In this document: one piece after another, positions 14,101 through 25,233 of the stretch | How positions within the stretch are numbered: position 1 is the first letter of the stretch | Layout of the letters: every line of letters starts with the position of its first letter | DNA from: Galerina marginata | Lineage: Eukaryota; Basidiomycota; Agaricomycetes; Agaricales; Galerinaceae | Assembly (NCBI GenBank): GCA_023014335.1 | Contig: JAECYW010000019.1 | Location: 682,001 to 746,000 of the forward strand | DNA: 64,000 nucleotides | Direction: 5' to 3' | Translations under genes and position numbers: made by a program | The notes under the pieces: model-generated | Databases searched by the model: none | Told to the model about the DNA's origin: nothing | The model's input: the letters and a program-made list of their open reading frames with translations, nothing else

Positions 14101-15518
14101 GAAGAGGCTTACACGACCTGGAGAAGAACGTTTAGTGCATGTACATGAGGAAAGAGCGTCATTACGCACGTATGGTCATTGGGATATAGGACTGAGGTAA
14201 TAGCCTGAGCGCTATTCGACGCCTCGATAGCTCCTTCATAATTTCCCGCTGGATAGCATGATCATTAGACCAATTCGATAAGAGAAGACGTGGATAAACT
14301 CATACCGTTGAAAGAATTTAAATCGAAACCCCTCTTGGGCTTACTTTCCCATAGCCTAAGATTATTGGTGGTCTTGGTTCCGTAGCCAGGAATCATAACA
14401 TCGTAAGCCAGGGCCAAAACTTCTTGACCTCCTTGCCACACTGCTCGTCCAGTTCCATCGTTCAACCTATCGGCATGGCCATAGAACCGAACATCATAGG
14501 TGACGTCAAGACGTGGGAGTTCCCAGGGGTTCTGGTTGTCCAGCCAAGGGTCTGGAGCCTAGGCGAAGAATTAGATTAAAAAGCACGACCGTCGTCGAAA
14601 GCCTCACCTCGAGCTGGTCTCCTTCTGGAGAAATCAGCTGCTGAAAAATGCCGTACTTGTATCTCAGTCCATAACCCCATAGAGGCAATTCCTGGGATGC
14701 AGAGGAATCGAGGTAACAAGCAGCGAGCCGACCTAAACCCCCATTACCAAGAGCGGCATCTCGCTCTTGTTCAAGAATGTCCTCGATATTGAAGCCAAGC
14801 TGCTTGACACCTTCTCTGAATTTGTCTTTGAGGCCAAGATTCAGCAGCTGTTAAAAAAAGGCACAATTAGCGGATCGTAGACGAAAAACTCCTAACATAC
14901 AGCGTTGTCGAGGGTTCGACCCATCAGGAATTCCAATGAGAGGTAGTACGCTCGCTTGGGAGCCTTGCGGGTGTATGTCATCTGAGTGTCATTCCAATTT
15001 ACCTGCAAGGGAAAAGTCAGTGAATGCATATACGTAACAAAAATTGACCCATACCAAAAGATCATCTCTGGCGGAAAGTGCAGCCGCCTGGTAAGCACCG
15101 AGGTTATCTGAGGCACCATGAGCACTCCATCCATGGAACGGATAGCAGATGAACGAACCTATGTTATAAGCTTGTCGTGCCAAAGAGGTTTGAACGTGGC
15201 CAACGAAAGATTTAGTGACATCCTTGACATCTAAAACATTGACTGGGGGTTAAATATGCGAAAATAGACCAACAGGTCAGACGCGACACACCCTTATCAA
15301 CGGCCCTTATGCCCTCTTTCCAGACTTTCTCATCACCCCTAGGCCATTTATCACGACCAGATGCATCCTTTTCCGGAAGATAGCCTGCAGAACATTGTCA
15401 GTGCTGATATCAAACATCATCATTTCAGATAAGGTTGCGACTTACCTGTTAGGGTTCGAACATGGCGCCGAGGACGAGCTGGTTTCCCAATTGTTTTGGG
15501 GTCGATGGTGGAAGTCAT
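11107..15518 (-). CDS. GPH1: Glycogen phosphorylase (GT35)
   Basis: The enzyme splits glycogen by phosphorolysis to glucose-1-phosphate, using pyridoxal phosphate, in the cytosol. Reading runs from ATG at 15518 ([13 protein letters not shown]) to a stop at 11107-11109 ([10 protein letters not shown]). At least 15 short introns interrupt it. In order I can read [104 protein letters not shown] and [10 protein letters not shown]; the lysine of the last motif (codon 11904-11906) is the PLP lysine. [27 protein letters not shown] and the C-terminal [14 protein letters not shown] follow. All family landmarks are in order and no frameshift was found, so the gene looks intact at about 860-870 residues. 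A single AGGGG stress-type element lies upstream at 15575-15579. Confidence 0.95.
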
Positions 15519-16001
15519 CGTCGTCACCGACGAGGAGAGAAGGGAAAAAGGAAAGAATAGATGGGAGATTCAGAAGGGGGTTTTTATCATCAAAAGCTGA
15601 TTCGCCTAAAACATACGTCATTTTGATTGCCCGATTTAGAAGTCGCATATCAGGCCAAGCCACAATGTATTTACGACGGCAATTCCACATCATCTTGAGG
15701 CGCCTCTATATTTAAGTTGAAGTGTGCATGCATTGGGCAAAAATTCCATGGAAGCACTAAATAGTCTGGCACCCGGCCAAGGCAATGTCAATCGTGATAA
15801 TGAATGGTCTTCCTCGAAAGTAAGAGGCCTTGAATATCTCGCGTTGGTAGAGAAGTCCAGACTACGAAAAAAATCCCACGTATTTAATTAAAGATCGTTC
15901 TAAAAGCGACGTACTTACTCCTGCAAGTTAAGATAGTGACGATGCGAAGGGATAGGGTATGGTATAACAGGTATAAAGGCCATCGAAAGGCCGCCGCAGT
16001 C
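15519..16001. other. Intergenic, promoter side of GPH1
   Basis: This 483 bp lies upstream of the glycogen phosphorylase start and downstream of the reductase stop, both genes being on the minus strand. An AGGGG element, as in fungal stress-response promoters, lies at 15575-15579. No gene is visible. Confidence 0.4.
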
Positions 16002-17266
16002 TCACGAGAAGAACCCCTTGCTTATTAGATACTGCTGGTGTTCTTCCCGGTGTGCGAGCACCTGCTTGTCGACAGAAGACCGCCAAATCGGAACAGCAAT
16101 CTAGGAAAGCAACATTAGACAAAGGGGTAAAGAGGCGAGATGTTCAAAAGACACACGTAAGCGACCATGTCGTACAGCCCTTCCAGAAGCCAGTTATGTC
16201 TAGGGACAGCACCTCGTGTCGACGCGCTGAAAAGGCTCGTTATAATGTCACCCGTAATGTGAGTATGTCCGTTCACAACGCCTGGAAGCCCAGTCAGGAG
16301 AGAAAGAGGAAACATAGAATTTGCGGACCAGCGTAGAGGGCCTGTGCAGCCTGGTCTGCCGTCTGACCCTCGTCAGTGCTCTCTATTTTTTTCACGATGT
16401 CGGGCTTCGTTTTATTTTCTTCGTCGTAGCCAGGTGTATACATCGTAGCCGGGAAGTAAATGTGTACGCCAATGCCATATAAAATCAGCTCTGAGTGGAG
16501 AGTATCCGCGAGTCCTGGTATTAGGCGTCAGATTGTGGTAGTTGACATTGAGAATGTGGAATACCTCGTAGAGCGTGCTTTGCGGGCGAGTACGATGCCC
16601 AGCCAAGAAAGGACATGTATCCTAACGTGGAGGAGACCAAAATAATCTTGGCTCCCTTTTTGCGTTCCCTAGTCATCTTCTTCGCAGCCGCCTAGTCACT
16701 TAATCGGTGAATGAATGAAAGCTGCCAACAAGAATGACTAACCCAAGCCGTCCACGCCTGGATCCAATACCCATTCATCATCCCATCCACCAGGTCACTA
16801 TCTTTCATCTCAACGAAGAACATGGGCTTTGAGCTTCCAGCACAAGCAAACACCGCGTCAGGCGCATGTCCTCCATGAGCCTCGCAAACAACCTCAAGGG
16901 CTTTAGCAGCAGCAGGACCAGAATCTAGACCAAGTGAATATACTTTGAAGATTTGCGACGCGTTGGCACGCAGTTTCTGCAACAAAGCTATCGATCAAAC
17001 AGCAACAATAGGACCAGTAAAGACACGTACTTCAATTGACGCGAGCGCGTCATCCAATTTCCCTTGATTTCGCGCCACGATGGAAATGTGGGCCCCTCGT
17101 CGTGCTAAAATTTGAGCTAGAGATAGCCCTAGTCCAGAACTACCACCCGTAATGTAGACGTGCTAGATTCAAGCCATTTGACCTTAGTCTACCAGTTCCC
17201 CGACAACGGATGACACGTACTTACCTTTCCGTCGGGGTTCCATTTTTGCGAAAAGAGGCCCAACAT
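16002..17266 (-). CDS. TSC10: 3-ketodihydrosphingosine reductase (short-chain dehydrogenase)
   Basis: The enzyme reduces 3-ketodihydrosphingosine to dihydrosphingosine with NADPH, the second step of sphingolipid synthesis, on the ER surface. The start ATG is at 17264-17266 (MLGLFSQKWNPDGK); the next exon opens with HVYITGGSSGLGLSLAQ, the TGxxxGxG dinucleotide motif. Further exons carry the NAG-equivalent FACAGSSKP, KIILVSSTLGYMSFLGW and the catalytic YSPAK (Tyr-x-x-x-Lys). The C-terminal part, LEGLYDMVAYIAVPIW, is hydrophobic, fitting membrane association, and the protein ends YLISKGFFS at stop 16002-16004. Several introns of about 50 nt interrupt it. The FACAGSSKP and GYMSFLGWASYSPAKHALRG signatures separate it from generic short-chain dehydrogenases. 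Confidence 0.88.
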
Positions 17267-17651
17267 GCTAGAGTAGGCTTGTAAGTATGTAGCTGTTCCT
17301 ACTTCAGTTTGTTCGTTAGATTACTTTCTGGCTTCGAGAATCGAGAGTGTGGATGACGAGACTGAGTCAGTATATGTTCAATTTTCGTTTTGGACAGTCG
17401 TTTCGGCTCAGTGCGGAATTCGGGCCGTCGCTGCGCCATGCAGTAGATCTTATCTTGCCGTGGGCAGACCATCTAAAACATTGAACCAGGCTGTAGCAGG
17501 CTGTAGCATTAGACGGTCGACATTCCGAAGTGTATTATAAAAAGATAAACGACAGTTGAAAGACCTAGGTGGAAAAAGCAATGGGTTGTGATACTTGAGC
17601 CGATATACCGCCACCTGAAAATTAGCTTCTGCTTCCCGGAGTGCCTTCTAG
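17267..17651. other. Intergenic, no gene seen
   Basis: This 385 bp contains the promoter of the reductase (minus strand) and the 3' flank of the next minus-strand gene. It includes a short tandem 'ggctgtagcag/ggctgtagcat' duplication near 17490-17510. Nothing else is recognised. Confidence 0.4.
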
Positions 17652-19006
17652 TCATCGCGTAACAGCCCAGTAGTCGAAGATACTGCTCAGGCTGCTACCT
17701 GAATTGGCGACATCATCTTCAGTCTCAGATTCTTGTTTCCTTTCGATATCTACATTCTCAGGCTGGCTCAGAACGTCGTCATCGGAAGTGTCGTAAAGAA
17801 TCTGGTCGACCTGCAATTCGGTGTCCCAGGCGGAGTCGTGGCGGTCAGCAATAACGAGCGCTGGATCATCCATTTCAAGCTCAGGATCGTCGGCCGAGGT
17901 GTCGTATTGGTTAGGAAATATAATAGTCTCTTGTGATGGGGGATTTTCCATGTCATTATTTTCCTGTGCGCAGAGAGCATCCCATTCATCGTTATCACAA
18001 TCTTCATCGGTTGAGGAGTATTCCTCCTCGTCTTCCTCCACCTTCCTGGATCCCTGAAGACGAGTAACCCAGATCCCAGGACTTGCTTCCACGGTCTCCC
18101 ATTTCTCGTACTTCTTCTTGCTGAATGCGCTACGATAAGGGTAAAGAAGGACGTCTTCTAATAAGCCTTCTATAAATTCGGAGCCGTCGTCGTCTCCCTC
18201 ATCGAGAACTATGCGTCTGCCAAGGTGAATCTTCCAGAAGTCCCCAAGTCGCATCAACGGGCAAGAAAATTCACGGAATAGGTCATCATCTGCCCAGGCA
18301 TAGATACCCCCGTCGTACGTGAACTCTAGGCAGAAGACTTCGCACATATAACGGGTTGCACCTCGTTTAAGGAGCTCCAAATATTCGTTTTCGCGTGATT
18401 CACGTCTAACAGGGTAATGCGAAGCACGATACGACGCGGGTATTTCGCGCTGGATTCCGATTTCTTGTAAGGGCGTATTTCCACGTGGTACAAGGCTACG
18501 ATCAGGGTGTATGGCTTGGGTATCTGTTGAAATTGTTTCCTGAGCCGTTTCATCCTTCGAGAAGGTAATCAGTTGCTTTCAATTCACGCTCACGAGCTAC
18601 GAATGCCTTACCACAAGCCACCGGTGTTCTTTCCCGCACATGAAGCAGAAACCATCTACGACTTCATAGGTGCACTGAGCGCAGGTGTACAACTCGTCGA
18701 GGCCAAGTATAGGTTCGGGTAGGTTTTCTCCATCTTCCTCATCCTCATCCTCATCGAACCCCATTTCTTCATCTGAATTATTGGCGTTCTGTGACGTTCC
18801 AGTAAGTTCGCCTTCCTCCGAGGAATCGGCAGCATTCTGAGCCAGCAAAACGCGTAAGGCTTCTCTTAGTCTCTTGTTTTCCGCGTCTGCTCGCCTTAAT
18901 TTCTGGAAGACAAATTAAGTGGCCAGATCAATTTGAGATGACTGTCAGAAGAGTGACTTACAATATTTTGGATTCTAATTTGGGTCTTCAGCTCAGACAC
19001 AGACAT
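17652..19006 (-). CDS. Uncharacterised acidic protein with CX2CX8CX2C motif, paralogue of the 19293-20664 gene
   Basis: The start ATG at 19004-19006 gives MSVSELKTQIRIQNI; after a short intron the protein continues KLRRADAENKRLREALRVLL, a likely coiled coil. An acidic stretch (SDEEMGFDEDEDEEDGENL) follows, then CAQCTYEVVDGFCFMCGKEH, a CX2CX8CX2C arrangement followed by KEHRW. After a second intron come IHPDRSLVPRGNTPLQEI, LLKRGATRYMCEVFCLE, GGIYAWADDDLF, WKIHLGRRIVLDE and FIEGLLED, then an acidic tail ending AVTR. It is about 420 residues. The same blocks in the same order occur in the divergent neighbour, so the two come from one duplication. I do not recognise the family; the four cysteines suggest a small zinc-binding knuckle, which is inference. 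Confidence 0.8.
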
Positions 19007-19292
19007 GAAGTTGTTCAAGAAAGAGATATCCGAACACGCAAGAAATGATACGGTAGATTAGTGAAAGTTAGTTAGTGAACGAAGGTGCAAGGAGTCAAGG
19101 ATCTCTCTGGGACTCTGACAGTCTGACTCGAAGAAGTTCGAACTCGCTGGACTGACGCGTCAGAGAATCACCGTCATGTGACCGTTTCGGAATGATTATC
19201 GGCGGACATGTCGACGCATCTCGACTCTCCACCAACTCTCCACCGTCCACTTTCAGTGACGCCTGCAAAAAACACAATCACAGCCTTTTTCA
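19007..19292. promoter_or_regulatory. Shared bidirectional promoter of the paralogous pair
   Basis: These 286 bp separate the two start codons of the head-to-head paralogues, so they must hold both promoters. The middle is rich in GACTC/GAGTC repeats (for example around 19108-19165). I see no clear TATA box. Confidence 0.4.
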
Positions 19293-20664
19293 ATGTCCAC
19301 CTCAGCTCTCGAGACTGAAATTCAGTTGCATAAGTCGGTTAGTATGGTTGTATTTCTTTCTTCGTTTGCTAATGCTGAATTTGTTTCGTAGAGCCTCAAA
19401 GACAAGGACGTCGAAATCAAGAGGCTCAAGAGGGCTTTGCGAGCTTTCTTGGTGCAGGATGGCACCAAAACCGATCAGGATGGGTCCTCTGGTGGCTCGG
19501 AAGACGAAATGGAGGACGGGCGAGAACAGGAGGAAAGCGACGCAGAGCAGGAAGGCGGAGATGATGAAAGCCTGCCAGCACCAATCGAGCTCGATGAATA
19601 TTATGGCAGTTATTTCTGCACAGAGTGTATAGGAGAAGTTGTCGAAGGCGTTTGTGCTTTTTGCTTCAAAGAACACCAATGGCCCGAGGTGAGCCTGTTA
19701 CTTTCCGTGAAAGAACTATGCTCAAATTTCGCCGTAGGACTATCCTTTTCAAGTGCCGGCATCTACAGAAACGCAAGCCATACATCCAGATCGGAGCCTC
19801 GTTCCGAGAGGAGATACCCCCTTACGAGAGATTCCTGTGAGTGCTCAAGGTCCGCCGACGCAATACCGTGAGGCATCACGTTCTGAAGAATACTCGGAGC
19901 TCCTAAGGCGTGGTGCCACCCGGATGATGTGCGAGACATTCAATCTAGAATATACATACGAAGGCGGTATTTATGCCTGGGCCGACACCGATTTATTTGA
20001 AGAATTTTCCGGATCGTTAATGCGACCTGGGGATCGATGGAAAATCCATCTCGGACGGCGTATATCTCTCGACGAAGACGACATAGACGGCTCTGCTTTT
20101 ATTGAAGGCTTGCTGGAAGATGCCCAAGTTTTTTCTTTCGGAAGCGTTGAGTGGGAGACACTGGAGGAAAGTTCTGGAATTTGGGTTACTCGCCCGGGTT
20201 CAAGACTGGCTGCTCAAACTCATGGCAACATCAACGGCGATCTAGAAACAAATCATAGGTCGGAAGCGGACGGATATACCACACACATGATCAAGGATAA
20301 AGCTCTGGAAGGTACCATGCCAGCGGAAACTGCTATTCGGCCCAACGACTATAGCCTCTCCGATGATGATCGCGAGCAGGTTGAGCTCGAGAGGGATGAC
20401 CCGGGATACTTCACAACCGCCCATGAAGATGCAGTCTGGAAATCTAACATCTATGAGGAGGACCTGCTTATGGACGACCCCGAGCCACAGGCTAGTGAAC
20501 TCAATAGCAATCATGAATCTGACGATGCCGATATGGATGATTCTGACTCTAACTCTGACGATGCGGGGAGTGATTTCGACTCGGACGAAGTGTTGAGTGG
20601 CGACGAAATTGTTCTTTCAGGCGTGTCTACGATCAGGTATCGTACTTGGCTAGACGAAGAGTAA
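19293..20664 (+). CDS. Uncharacterised acidic protein with CX2CX8CX2C motif, paralogue of the 17652-19006 gene
   Basis: Exons are 19293-19337, about 19392-19688 and 19738-20664, giving 422 residues. MSTSALETEIQLHKS opens the protein and a Lys/Leu heptad region (DKDVEIKRLKRALRAFL) follows. After an acidic stretch comes CTECIGEVVEGVCAFCFKEH, the CX2CX8CX2C motif with KEHQW. Exon 3 reads IHPDRSLVPRGDTPLREI, LLRRGATRMMCETFNLEY, GGIYAWADTDLF, WKIHLGRRISLDE, FIEGLLED and GIWVTR, then an Asp/Ser-rich tail. Intron positions match those of the minus-strand copy at the first two junctions. The function is unknown; a coiled coil plus acidic segments plus a possible zinc knuckle would fit a nuclear or scaffold role, but that is a guess. 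Confidence 0.82.
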
Positions 20665-20730
20665 TAGTATTTCATCAAACGGGACTTGGCGGGTAATAAG
20701 TATACCCCACTTCACTTTTGATTCAAGTTA

Positions 20731-20909
20731 TTGCCGTTTGCAAAAAGGTTGGCGGTGGGTCACATTTCGTGACACGCGGGCAATCTTCCGAGTTCAAAGT
20801 TCTGAACGAACTATCTCGCGAACCACTGGGCATAAGATAATAAAAATTGGTGTTCTGGAATTGCCTCGTCGAGTAGATATGCGCCCCACTTTAAAATTTG
20901 CTATTTGGT
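20731..20909 (+). repeat. Left terminal inverted repeat
   Basis: It matches the reverse complement of 24009-24187 over about 179 bp with roughly five single-base differences and no gap noticed. Confidence 0.85.
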
Positions 20910-22289
20910 GAAGATTTGATCGTGTTCGAAAATTGGGTGTAAGAGGGTATACTCTGTGAACTTGTGAGCCAGCTACAAGGTAAGAAAACAAACTTCCTCA
21001 TGAATACGGCTCTCATAGGCTTTAGTAAGGGCGCCCCATAAGAAAATGGGCAAATATCCTTGTCGAGACTTTGTATGGTCTTTCAACAATAATTTTGACG
21101 TTGTCACGCTTGTTGAGGATCCGAATTTGGTCTCCACAACATAGATATTCTCCCGTTTCTCGATGGGGCGTAGTTATTGGAGGTCATGAAAACTTTATTC
21201 AAGAAGAATTACATTTTGTTATCATGTTGTTGTCTCACAAGTTCATGGGTGGTGCCCTCACACACCCCATTTTTGGGCATAATCAAATATTACGAGTCCC
21301 CTTTAGGGGAAGTCGTTATTTTAGAATACGAGGATTTGGTGGCGTGGATATTAAGTGCCCTAAGATGGTAATGATTTCAGGGTCCACCTTCCTTTCTGAG
21401 GCAAAAGTCAGGAGATTATTCGAATTTCAGGGTCCTTTGAGGTAATGTCGCTGACGATCTCACTATTTTGACCTAATGTTGCTTACCTTTGACAAATTCT
21501 GCTTACGATCTTCCAACGTGCATCGTCTTTCGCCCTCCTCCGCAATGTATGTTCTGCTCATTATCCTGCTTCATTTTGTCTTCATGGCTAACAAGAGTTG
21601 AAATTTGAATAGATGTACTTAATCTCATTTAAATGTGAACTGAAAATTCAACATGCGCAGGAACAGGATTTCGAATAATTATTCCCCTCGGCGGGCGTTG
21701 GCCGCGTTGCAAACGAAGGAGGCAACTGAGGGTAACAAACTAAGCAGACAAAATTTGAAGGAAGACCCGAAAGAAGTGCTATTGACAAGATACATGAGTT
21801 TTTAAATGGTATAAAAACATCGGAACTTGCAGTTTAAGCACAAAATAGGGAGGAGGTGAAGCCAGAAATTAAAATTCAATTCGGCGAATCGGGTAGCCAG
21901 CAAAAAAAGTGTAGTCAGACGACGAGGGCTGTCAAATCAATAGGGCAGCCACGTATTTAAGGGCTTAGTGTATCAGTTGCTGGCCTACATCCCTTTCACA
22001 GGGTGGTGGCTGAGGCATCAACGTTGAATCAATATTTAATAAGCAATCGGCGTGCCCGAATTGCACAGCCACTGGCACAACCGCTTATGTGCATTGTCGC
22101 GCATATGATTATGAGAAGGAGACAGATGAAAGTAAGTGAATTTTACCTAAATGTGCATTAATTTACTTAACATGCACGGAAACAGTAGAAAAAAGAAAGT
22201 CATTCCTAGGATTACTCGAAACATTTTTCAATAATAAAATCTGCCCTCAAAAAATGTTCATTGTGTTCGAGTGAGGTGGATCTTGCTAG

Positions 22290-23040
22290 CTAAGCGGTCC
22301 AGGCTTCCCAGCCAATCATCGGATCAGTTGTGGCAACTTCCGGAAGCGGATCACTGGTTGTCAGTTGATCTTTGCTCAAACCACCATAATCGTCCCCAAC
22401 CGCCGTGCGCCTCTCCCTCGAAAAGGATGTAGGCCGGCAACGGATACCTAAACCCACCAAGCAAGGATTGTATCATTGAGCTCCCAGGAAGACACACCGA
22501 CCCGACGACAAAGACGATGCAGATGCTGGCAGTTTCAGCTAGCAAAGTTGACAGCAATGAATTGAAGATGCTGGACGGGTAGAGGGAGAGCGCAACGAGG
22601 ACGCAAAGTCACAGGTACGTAGCTAGTCGACACACAACACCATGTCCCTGCTCCTCCCACCTAGAAGCAATGGCACAGGTGTGTCCTAACGACGTCCAGC
22701 ACCATATCCGGTCCAACATAAACCTCGCCTCTTGCCCCTGTCATTGTGGCAAAACGCATAAAGTAATTGCCACCAGCAGGAGAAGCAGCGTCAGTACGAC
22801 TGCTGACGCTGGGGAGAAATTGGTACGACACCGCGTGGTGTAGCATCAGCTGGTGCTGCTGCTGCTTCGACACGAAGGAGGTGCCATACGTTGGCGAACG
22901 CGAACACGGCTGTTTACGATCGCGGATAGCGCAAACTACGAGGATGGTGCAGGAGATAGAAGGGGCACGACCTGACGGGGCGCGAATGCGAATGGTGGTG
23001 CTCCCATTCAAGCGGAAGGCGGAGAGGTCTGCTTGGTGAG
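22290..23040 (-). pseudogene. Possible decayed gene inside the TIR element
   Basis: On the minus strand two adjacent stretches look weakly coding: 22661-23011 is open for 116 codons, and a downstream segment contains PLPAYILFEGEAHG and then, in another frame, GGLSKDQLTTSDPLPEVATT with a stop near 22291. A hydrophobic run (ICIVFVVGSVCLPG) lies between them. Splicing could join some of it, but I could not build a convincing model and recognise no family. It may be a captured gene fragment or chance. Confidence 0.2.
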
Positions 23041-23578
23041 TTTTCGAATCCTTCTCGTAAACGCTACAACGCCTCCGTTGTCCATCTCCATTGTTTGGCG
23101 TTCGACAAAGGCGCAGCTACATGAGGTGTGCTGTTGCCGCGTACCGCATCGAAAGAGAGCAGTGTGCTCAGATAGGTGGGCAACAAGGCCGATGGAGAGA
23201 AGGCCTCCTCGACCAACGTCGGAGGTCTCCAATCTGAATGGAAGGTATGTGTTTGCTCACCTCAAAATGATATGTCAGCTACAGGCTCTGAATTTTCGGA
23301 ACTCTGCCAATTGTCCTCAGCTCCCGCTTTTCGCAACGGTAATGATAACAGGCGACCCTAAACCCAACAAAAGAAGGACGGCGGCGATGACTGGGTAATC
23401 GATCTCGCTGTCCGCAGCTTTTGTTGTACGTCTGTCCTTCAGCTAACAACATCCGGGTTTTATGCTGATGGCCCGCCCTTGTATCTTTTGCAGCCCTCTG
23501 GTGAGGGCCAATCGCAGGCATACGTTCCCATGTCTCTGGGACCTCCCTCTGCAGTTGCCGAACAAACTATGTGATAGT

Positions 23579-23668
23579 GGCGGCGGTAGAAACACGATAG
23601 AGAAGAGATAACGGGCCACGAGGAGCCAACCGGAGGTTGGCGACGAGAGGCCCGTCGAATAGACTTCA
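23579..23668. repeat. 90 bp direct repeat, copy 1
   Basis: It starts GGCGGCGGTAG and ends AATAGACTTCA; the second copy is at 23752-23841 with a handful of substitutions. Both copies lie inside the TIR element. Confidence 0.8.
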
Positions 23669-23751
23669 ATCTGCAACTGTATGCGTAAGACAACACTGGT
23701 TTGACAACCGCTGACGGTACATGGATATCGATATCGATGAGCCTTGAAAAT

Positions 23752-23841
23752 GGCGGCGGTAGAGACACGGTAGCGAAGATATAACGGGCCATGAGGAGCC
23801 AACCGAAGGTTGGCGACGAGAGGCCCGTTGAATAGACTTCA
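23752..23841. repeat. 90 bp direct repeat, copy 2
   Basis: This is the copy of 23579-23668, offset by 173 bp. Each copy also contains a short imperfect inverted motif (CCAACCGAAGGTTGG). Confidence 0.8.
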
Positions 23842-24008
23842 CCAGTACTGTTCTATTTACAGTAACAATATGAATCCTTTGATAAATGGGCTGAGCTTGG
23901 GATATAAAAAGTAACGCCGCGCAGTAAATACGAAGAACCTGAGCAAAAACCAGACCCGACTGGGGACGAGTTTTGCCGTGCGAAGCATCGGCCTTCAAGA
24001 CCAAGTTT

Positions 24009-24187
24009 ACCAAATTGCAAATTTTAAAGTGGGGCGCATATATACTCGACGAGGCGATTCCAGAACACTAATTTTTATTATCTTATGCCCAGTGGTTCGC
24101 GAGATAGTTCGTTCAGAACTTTGAACTCGGAAGATTGCCCGCGTGTCACGAAATGTGACCTACCGCCAACCTTTTTGCAAACGGCAA
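24009..24187 (-). repeat. Right terminal inverted repeat
   Basis: This is the inverted copy of 20731-20909. Its outer end reads ...GCAAACGGCAA followed by TA. Confidence 0.85.
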
Positions 24188-24189
24188 TA

Positions 24190-25169
24190 ATCCGCAAACT
24201 TATAGTCGACCACGCCTTTCTTGTCTGTTCAAACATCGAGTAATCAGGATTCAGCCTCCATTCCTCATGCGGCCAGTTGCGTCTTCGTTTATCCGAATTC
24301 GTCTTATGTCTCGTAACAGCTAGCACGGGCGATTGGGTGATTGGGTGCATTCATGTAACAGCCATACAAAGCGGCTGGTAACTTGTGCGTTGCTAGTGCC
24401 AGTACCGCAGTTGGCCGCCTTCTGGCACGGGGATCTCTGAGCTTGGAACCTTATCTCATGGCTCCGTCATATTCACGATCATTCGCCTTCTTGCATCGAA
24501 CTGACGCATCGCCAACTTTCACCGGGCAGGCTTAGAGTCTAGTCGATAGTTCTCCAGTGCTAAAAGATCAGGCGCGTGTCTCCATTTTCCCGAGAATAAG
24601 CAGCTATCGCTTGGCATAAACCAATCCCGGACTTGGTTCCAGTTGAAGCGGTCGGAGCCACGAGCTCCACAGGCGCACTTTCGTCTGCTAATATGTCGAC
24701 TGTTTACTGGAATCCATCTAATTAATGACTACTCTTAAAAGCACTTTGTTTCACAGGACGGCGCCAGTTCCAGTTGTTCATGACCCCTTGAAGACCCAGT
24801 TTCAAGTTTTCGGGAGACAGCCTCACACTTTGACCACCCTACAACACACTTGCGTGTGCTCAGAACCAGTCCATGTTACTTTGCCTGTGCTTCTCTTCTG
24901 GAGGCTGGATCCAAGACCTTGATTGTATCACATTCCTGGAGGATTACCTGATCTCCCAAGCTTTATTTTACCGAAAATAAAGCTCATTCAATAAGCTCTC
25001 CCTGACGACATCTTTGGGTCCTGAATGGGACTAACGATTCTGATCCGTATCTTCACCGTTTCCTTAATTTTCCACTGCGTTTCCTTTTGTGGGTGGTCGG
25101 CAAATTAGCGAAGTGCTTAAAATGTTTAAGTCGTAGCTTCTGAGACGACGTTTTTCCGTTCTCTGACAG
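24190..25169. other. Intergenic, upstream of the LPMO gene
   Basis: About 1 kb between the TIR element and the LPMO core promoter. No gene recognised. Confidence 0.4.
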
Positions 25170-25176
25170 TATAAAA
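25170..25176 (+). promoter_or_regulatory. TATA box of the LPMO gene
   Basis: TATAAAA lies 58 bp upstream of the ATG at 25234, a normal distance for a strongly expressed fungal secreted-enzyme gene with a short leader. Confidence 0.6.
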
Positions 25177-25233
25177 TGGCTCATAAAGTTGCTGGGGACT
25201 CCAGACTCTCGTACACTGCAAATCCTGCCAAAC

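Larger units (their letters stand above)
20731..24187. mobile_element. Terminal-inverted-repeat DNA element, 3.46 kb, no transposase recognised
   Basis: The ends are near-identical inverted repeats: 20731-20909 and 24009-24187, about 179 bp each with about five mismatches. Both begin TTGCCGTTTGCAAAAAGG. A TA dinucleotide abuts each end (20729-20730 and 24188-24189), as expected for a TA target-site duplication (Tc1/mariner-like or related elements). The left end lies 66 bp after the stop of the 19293-20664 gene. No long open frame or DDE/D motif is seen inside, so it is probably non-autonomous or decayed; high similarity of the ends argues for recent insertion. The superfamily assignment is uncertain. 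Confidence 0.75.

Noticed and set aside
11107..15518. Glycogen phosphorylase as a pseudogene because of its many broken frames
   Set aside because: The breaks coincide with short introns; after splicing, the motifs run in order from start to stop.
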